DNA from: an uncultured Collinsella sp.
GTDB taxonomy: Bacteria > Actinomycetota > Coriobacteriia > Coriobacteriales > Coriobacteriaceae
Direction of reading: 5' to 3'
Assembly: GCA_902465425.1 (NCBI GenBank)
Contig: CABQNA010000050.1
Location: forward strand, 1 to 8,734
Length of the DNA stretch: 8,734 nucleotides
Positions 5,323 to 8,734 of this stretch are shown in pieces. Under the pieces are notes generated by a model. That model was not told where the DNA came from and ran no database searches. It worked only from the letters and a program-made list of their open reading frames with translations. Within the stretch, counting starts at the first letter, position 1. The number at the start of each line of letters is the position of its first letter. Both the position numbers and the translations under genes were made by a program.

Positions 5323-5330
5323 AGTATAGT
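5323..5330. promoter_or_regulatory. Overlapping divergent -10 boxes between the lipid kinase and RNase D genes
   Basis: AGTATAGT reads as TATAGT on the plus strand (5325-5330) and TATACT on the minus strand (5323-5328), each five of six to TATAAT. Starts would fall near 5337 (plus, leader of about 56 nt) and 5316 (minus, leader of about 22 nt). No clear -35 is visible on either side. If both are used, the two polymerases cannot bind at once. Confidence 0.45.
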
Positions 5331-5392
5331 TGTAGGGCAATGCCGATATCCTACCCGTGTTTTTCGGGCCTAACCTTATTCGATGGGTTGAT

Positions 5393-6526
5393 ATGTACAT
5401 TTCCACACATCAGGCTCTGCTCGACTTTTGCCAGCGCGCCCGCGAGTTCGACGCGATTGCCGTCGATACCGAGTTTTTGCGCGAGCGCACGTTCCACCCG
5501 CGCCTGTGCTTGGTCCAGATTGCCACCCCTGCCGAGAGCGTCGCGGTCGATCCCCTGGTGATCGACGACCTGTCGCCGCTGGCCGAGCTTATGGCCGACG
5601 AGAGCGTGACCAAGGTCTTCCACGCGTGCTCGCAGGATATGGAGGTTATGCTCCATACCGTGGGTGTGCTGCCGCGTCCCATTTTTGACACGCAGGTGGC
5701 CGCCGCCTTTTTGGGCGAGCGCCAGCAGATTTCCTACGGCGCGCTTGTGCAGACGTTTTGCGGCGTCTCGTTGCCCAAGACCGAGTCGCTGACCGACTGG
5801 TCGCGCCGCCCGCTGACTGATAAGCAGGTCGAGTACGCGATCGATGACGTCAAGTACCTGATTGTCGCCTATACCGAGATGATGAGTCGCCTGCGCGAGC
5901 TGGGCCGGGTGGACTGGGTGCTCGACGAGCTGCGCCCGCTGGCCGACGAGTCGCACTACCGCGCCGATCGTCACGAGGCATTCCGCAAGGTCAAGCGCAT
6001 CAACTCCTGTAGCCGCCACCAGTTGGGCATCGCGCGTGAGCTTGCCGCTTGGCGCGAGGACCGCGCCGAGCGCCGCAACATCCCGCGCAAGTGGGTCATG
6101 TCCGACGATACGCTGCTGGCCCTGGTTAAACGTAATCCCGTTCGTGTTGAGGAGTTCCGCAGCATTCGCGGTACCGACCAGCTGGGGGAGCGCGACGTGG
6201 ACGGCGCGCTCATGGCCATTAAGCGCGGTGCGAGCTGCCCACACGATCGCCTGCCGCTCATGGTGCGCGGGCACCGTCAGATTTCGCCGGAGTTGGAGAG
6301 CGTGACGGATCTCATGTACGCGCTTATTCGTCTGGTTGCCGAGCGTTCGGGCGTGGCGACCTCGGTCATTGCCTCGCGCGATGACCTGGCCGACTATATT
6401 GAGCATCCCGAGCAGAGCCCCCTGCGCGAAGGCTGGCGCTTTGAGCTTGTGGGCTCGCGCCTGGACGATTTGCTCTCGGGCAACATGGGGCTCACCGTGA
6501 AGGACGGAAAGATTGAGTTGTTATAG
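5393..6526 (+). CDS. rnd: Ribonuclease D
   Basis: A 377-residue 3'-5' exoribonuclease of the DEDDy superfamily, acting in the cytoplasm on tRNA precursors and other structured RNAs. The catalytic residues are all visible: Asp25 and Glu27 (AVDTEF), Asp82 (HACSQDMEV), and Tyr148 with Asp152 (EYAIDDVKYL). An HRDC domain follows (about 206-283, SRHQLGIARELAAWREDRAE onward). A second HRDC-like C-terminal region ends with GWRFELVGSRLDDLLSG (347-363), as in canonical RNase D, and the length matches the E. coli enzyme (375). ATG 5393 is chosen because the family alignment starts there; an upstream in-frame GTG at 5357 adds 12 residues and has no ribosome binding site. The site before 5393 (GATGGG) is itself weak. 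The gene is divergent from the lipid kinase gene. Confidence 0.92.
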   Translation: MYISTHQALLDFCQRAREFDAIAVDTEFLRERTFHPRLCLVQIATPAESVAVDPLVIDDLSPLAELMADESVTKVFHACSQDMEVMLHTVGVLPRPIFDTQVAAAFLGERQQISYGALVQTFCGVSLPKTESLTDWSRRPLTDKQVEYAIDDVKYLIVAYTEMMSRLRELGRVDWVLDELRPLADESHYRADRHEAFRKVKRINSCSRHQLGIARELAAWREDRAERRNIPRKWVMSDDTLLALVKRNPVRVEEFRSIRGTDQLGERDVDGALMAIKRGASCPHDRLPLMVRGHRQISPELESVTDLMYALIRLVAERSGVATSVIASRDDLADYIEHPEQSPLREGWRFELVGSRLDDLLSGNMGLTVKDGKIELL

Positions 6527-6549
6527 GGAAGCCTAGTCGGCTGAGTGGG

Positions 6550-6555
6550 TAGAAT
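6550..6555 (+). promoter_or_regulatory. Possible -10 box before the zinc metallopeptidase
   Basis: TAGAAT (five of six to TATAAT) lies in the 64-bp gap after RNase D, 35 bp before the next start. No convincing -35 is present. Read-through from RNase D is equally possible. Confidence 0.3.
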
Positions 6556-6590
6556 GCCTCCAACGTGTAACTCGATTCGGAGGAATTCGC

Positions 6591-7295
6591 ATGCCTTATT
6601 ACTATGGATACGGCTTTGGCATTGACCCGCTGTACCTGCTGGTTGTTCTTGTCTGCACGGTGCTTGGCCTTGCCGCGCAGAGCTATATCAACTCGACGTA
6701 CAGGACGTGGTCTAAGGTGCGCTCGGACGGCGATACGGGTGCCACGGTCGCTCGCCGCATGCTCGACGCCAACGGTTGTAGTGCCGTGGGCATCAAGGGC
6801 GTTGCCGGCGAGCTCACCGATCATTACAACCCGCAGGACAACAACCTGTATCTGTCGGATGCCAACCGTTCGGGCGGGTCGGTCGCAAGCGTTGCCGTCG
6901 CCTGCCACGAGGCGGGCCATGCCGCCCAGCGTCAAAGTGGTTATGCCATGATGAAGGTACGTACCGCTTTGGTCCCCGTCGTCAACTTTACCCAAAACAC
7001 CTGGACGATCGTGCTGCTCATGGGCCTGTTCATGAACATCGCGGGGCTCACGACCCTCGCGCTGGTCTTCTTCTCGTTTAGCGTGTTGTTCCAGCTGGTT
7101 ACGCTGCCGGTCGAGATCGATGCCAGTCGCCGCGCCGTGGCGTATATCGAGCAGTCGGGCATGAGTTCCAAGCAGGTCAACGGCGCCAAGAAGGTGCTGA
7201 CGGCAGCCGCGCTTACCTATGTGGCCGCAGCGCTCACTTCGATCATTCAACTGCTCTACCTGATGGCTCGCTACAACAGAAACTCCAACCGATAA
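6591..7295 (+). CDS. Membrane zinc metallopeptidase, YugP-type (Zn_peptidase_2)
   Basis: A 234-residue membrane-bound zinc peptidase of the YugP / Zn_peptidase_2 family; its physiological substrate is unknown. An N-terminal transmembrane segment (about 12-30) precedes a soluble stretch with LYLSD (86-90) and the zinc site HEAGH (106-110: ligands His106 and His110, catalytic Glu107). Further membrane segments are visible at about 137-152, 154-172 and 205-227. LPVEIDASRRA (172-182) is a conserved family motif that probably supplies the third ligand (Glu175). The start has a strong ribosome binding site, GGAGG, 8 nt upstream. It stands 64 bp after RNase D and 115 bp before xseA, with no functional link to either evident. 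The length is normal for the family. Confidence 0.9.
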   Translation: MPYYYGYGFGIDPLYLLVVLVCTVLGLAAQSYINSTYRTWSKVRSDGDTGATVARRMLDANGCSAVGIKGVAGELTDHYNPQDNNLYLSDANRSGGSVASVAVACHEAGHAAQRQSGYAMMKVRTALVPVVNFTQNTWTIVLLMGLFMNIAGLTTLALVFFSFSVLFQLVTLPVEIDASRRAVAYIEQSGMSSKQVNGAKKVLTAAALTYVAAALTSIIQLLYLMARYNRNSNR

Positions 7296-7311
7296 CAAAT
7301 AGGACAGGCAG

Positions 7312-7341
7312 GCGCCGCGGGGATTCGTGTCCACGCGGCGC
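7312..7341 (+). terminator. GC-rich hairpin after the zinc metallopeptidase
   Basis: GCGCCGCG (7312-7319) pairs perfectly with CGCGGCGC (7334-7341), and GGA/TCC can extend the stem inward around a TTCGTG loop. It lies 16 bp after the stop. No U tract follows (TGTACTATG), so it may only weakly terminate or may stabilise the 3' end of the message. Confidence 0.45.
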
Positions 7342-7343
7342 TG

Positions 7344-7349
7344 TACTAT
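7344..7349 (+). promoter_or_regulatory. Possible -10 box of xseA
   Basis: TACTAT in the context CTGTACTATG lies directly after the hairpin and would start transcription about 55 nt before the xseA GTG. It resembles the other TAxxAT boxes in this window but has no clear -35. Confidence 0.3.
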
Positions 7350-7410
7350 GTGTTGGACTTAAATATGCACGGGGCCGGAGCCTCTGTGCGCGATAACGAA
7401 AGGAGGCTGC

Positions 7411-8734
7411 GTGGCAGGCTGGAATCTGACCGGCAATACCGTTTCCGCCGAGTTCGACGGATCGGACGAGCAAGAGCGCAAAGAGCTCAGCGTGAGCCAA
7501 GCGGTGGAGATCGCCGCCGGCGCGCTCGATGCCATTCCGCAGCTGAGCGTTTTGGGTGAGGTCACGGGTTTCCGCGGTCCCAATGCCCGAAGCGGCCACT
7601 GCTACTTCCAAATCAAGGACGACTCGGCGGCCGTCGACTGCATCATCTGGAAGGGCGCCTACCTTAAGCGCACCTTCGATCTGCGCGACGGCATGCAGGT
7701 GAGCTTTAAGGGCAGCTTCAATCTCTACAAGGCCACGGGCCGCATGAGCTTTGTCGCTCGCTCATTCTCGCTGGCGGGGGAGGGCCTGCTGCGTCAACAA
7801 GTGGCGCAACTGGCCGAAAAGCTCCGCCGCGAGGGCCTGATGGACGAAGCGCGCAAGCGCCGTATCCCGGTGTTCTGCTCACGCGTGGCGGTCGTCACCT
7901 CGCTTTCGGGCGCCGTAATCGACGACGTTAAGCGCACATTGCGCCGTCGCAACCCGCTCGTCGAGCTTGTCTGCGTGGGCGCAAAGGTCCAGGGCGAGGG
8001 TGCGCCGGCAGAGCTTATTGAAGGCTTGCGCCGCGCCGCTGCCATTACGCCGGCGCTCGATTGCATTTTGCTCGTGCGTGGCGGCGGTTCCTTCGAGGAC
8101 CTCATGACCTTTAACGACGAGGAGCTTGCCCGTGCGGTGGCAGCCTGTCCCGTGCCCGTGGTGACCGGTATTGGGCATGAGCCCGATACCTCGATCTGCG
8201 ATATGGTGAGCGACCGCCGTGCCTCCACGCCAACGGCAGCGGCAGAATCGGTGGCGCCGGCCATGACGGAGTTGGCCGATGTGCTCGAGACGCGCCATCA
8301 GCGTCTGGGCGCCGCGATGGCTTCGATGATCGGGTCGGATCAGGTCGATCTGGAAATGCTCGACCAGCGCGGTCGTCGTGCCTGGGGCACCTATACGGCT
8401 CGTCTGGGCGACGCGCTCGATGCGGCCGCGTGCCGCCCGTGCCTCAACGATCCAACGTTTATGGTCGAGCGTCGCGAGTCTGAGCTTGCCTTGACGGCCG
8501 ATCGTCTGTCCGGCGCCATAACGCGTTCGGTTGGGGCCTTTCGCTCCAACTTCGAGCGTCTGCCCGAGCGCTTGATCGCAAGCACCTCAGGGCTCGATGG
8601 CAAACGCCATGCGCTCACGCTTGCGAGTTCCCGTCTGGAGCATCAGGGATGTACGATGCTCAGCAAGCCCACGTCTGACCTGGGCCGAGCTGCCGCGTCG
8701 CTCGATGCCTTGTCGCCGCTCAAGGTGCTTGCCC
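7411..8734 (+). CDS. xseA: Exodeoxyribonuclease VII large subunit (partial, C-terminus beyond window edge)
   Basis: The catalytic subunit of exonuclease VII, which degrades single-stranded DNA in both directions into short acid-soluble pieces and acts with several small XseB subunits. The reading frame is open for 441 codons to the edge. An N-terminal OB-fold (about 26-118, with VSQAVEIAAGALDAIPQLSV and GHCYFQIKDD) is followed by the catalytic domain: RIPVFCSRVAVVTS (151-164), RGGGSFEDLMTFNDEELARA (223-242) and TGIGHEPDTSICD (252-264, His256 and Asp259), then ASTPTAAAES (271-280). A coiled-coil-rich region follows, and LSPLKVLA at the edge is the conserved segment near the end, so only some tens of residues are missing. 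The start is GTG, preceded by a very strong ribosome binding site (AAAGGAGG, 4 nt spacing). A xseB gene is expected just downstream. Confidence 0.93.
   Translation, partial: MAGWNLTGNTVSAEFDGSDEQERKELSVSQAVEIAAGALDAIPQLSVLGEVTGFRGPNARSGHCYFQIKDDSAAVDCIIWKGAYLKRTFDLRDGMQVSFKGSFNLYKATGRMSFVARSFSLAGEGLLRQQVAQLAEKLRREGLMDEARKRRIPVFCSRVAVVTSLSGAVIDDVKRTLRRRNPLVELVCVGAKVQGEGAPAELIEGLRRAAAITPALDCILLVRGGGSFEDLMTFNDEELARAVAACPVPVVTGIGHEPDTSICDMVSDRRASTPTAAAESVAPAMTELADVLETRHQRLGAAMASMIGSDQVDLEMLDQRGRRAWGTYTARLGDALDAAACRPCLNDPTFMVERRESELALTADRLSGAITRSVGAFRSNFERLPERLIASTSGLDGKRHALTLASSRLEHQGCTMLSKPTSDLGRAAASLDALSPLKVLA

Noticed and set aside
5357..5392. Upstream GTG start for RNase D
   Set aside because: No ribosome binding site, and the extra 12 residues fall before the start of the family alignment.
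5351..6406. Long minus-strand open frame across RNase D
   Set aside because: Antisense shadow; the plus frame carries all the DEDDy residues and HRDC domains.
7243..7611. Minus-strand frame spanning the gap before xseA
   Set aside because: No ribosome binding site or recognisable motif, and it overlaps two confident plus-strand genes.

Overview
The window looks like chromosome from a GC-rich Actinobacterium of the class Coriobacteriia, most likely Collinsella or a close relative. This is an inference from codon use, from the extended -10 promoters (TGnTATAGT style) and from the mix of gene families (ECF transport cassette, C69 dipeptidase, YugP-type Zn peptidase). It has not been checked against a database. 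There are no tRNA or rRNA genes, no CRISPR array and no recognisable transposase.

Left half, all on the minus strand and read from right to left. A two-gene unit (about 5316 to 4197) encodes a diacylglycerol-kinase-family lipid kinase followed, 9 nt after its stop, by a 30-residue single-pass membrane protein, and it ends in an intrinsic terminator. An AT-rich regulatory region follows (3968-4196), with four phased 21-bp repeats and several inverted repeats. It lies upstream of a secreted, membrane-anchored C69 (Ntn-hydrolase) dipeptidase (2165-3967), which ends in a GC-rich hairpin. Next is a small membrane protein that I read as the substrate-binding S component of an ECF-type transporter (1185-1757). 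A 101-bp palindromic element separates it from the N-terminal part of a double-domain ECF ATPase (1-976, running off the window).

The most informative element is the 5' leader of the S component. Behind an extended -10 promoter it encodes a 22-residue peptide with three consecutive Trp codons. This is followed by a 12-bp UUCG-loop terminator hairpin and then the structural gene, the classical layout of ribosome-mediated tryptophan attenuation. It identifies the ECF cassette as a probable tryptophan importer expressed when charged tRNA-Trp is scarce. The Trp-codon end of the leader ORF is complementary (20 of 21 positions) to a segment beyond the terminator, and another part of the leader ORF can pair with the terminator's 3' arm. 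The switch may therefore have more alternative folds than the textbook attenuator.

Right half, plus strand. RNase D (5393-6526) is divergent from the lipid kinase, and the two candidate -10 boxes overlap. It is followed by a YugP-type membrane zinc metallopeptidase (6591-7295) and by the large subunit of exodeoxyribonuclease VII (xseA, 7411 onward, lacking only its C-terminal end). These look like ordinary housekeeping genes with their own ribosome binding sites and short gaps.
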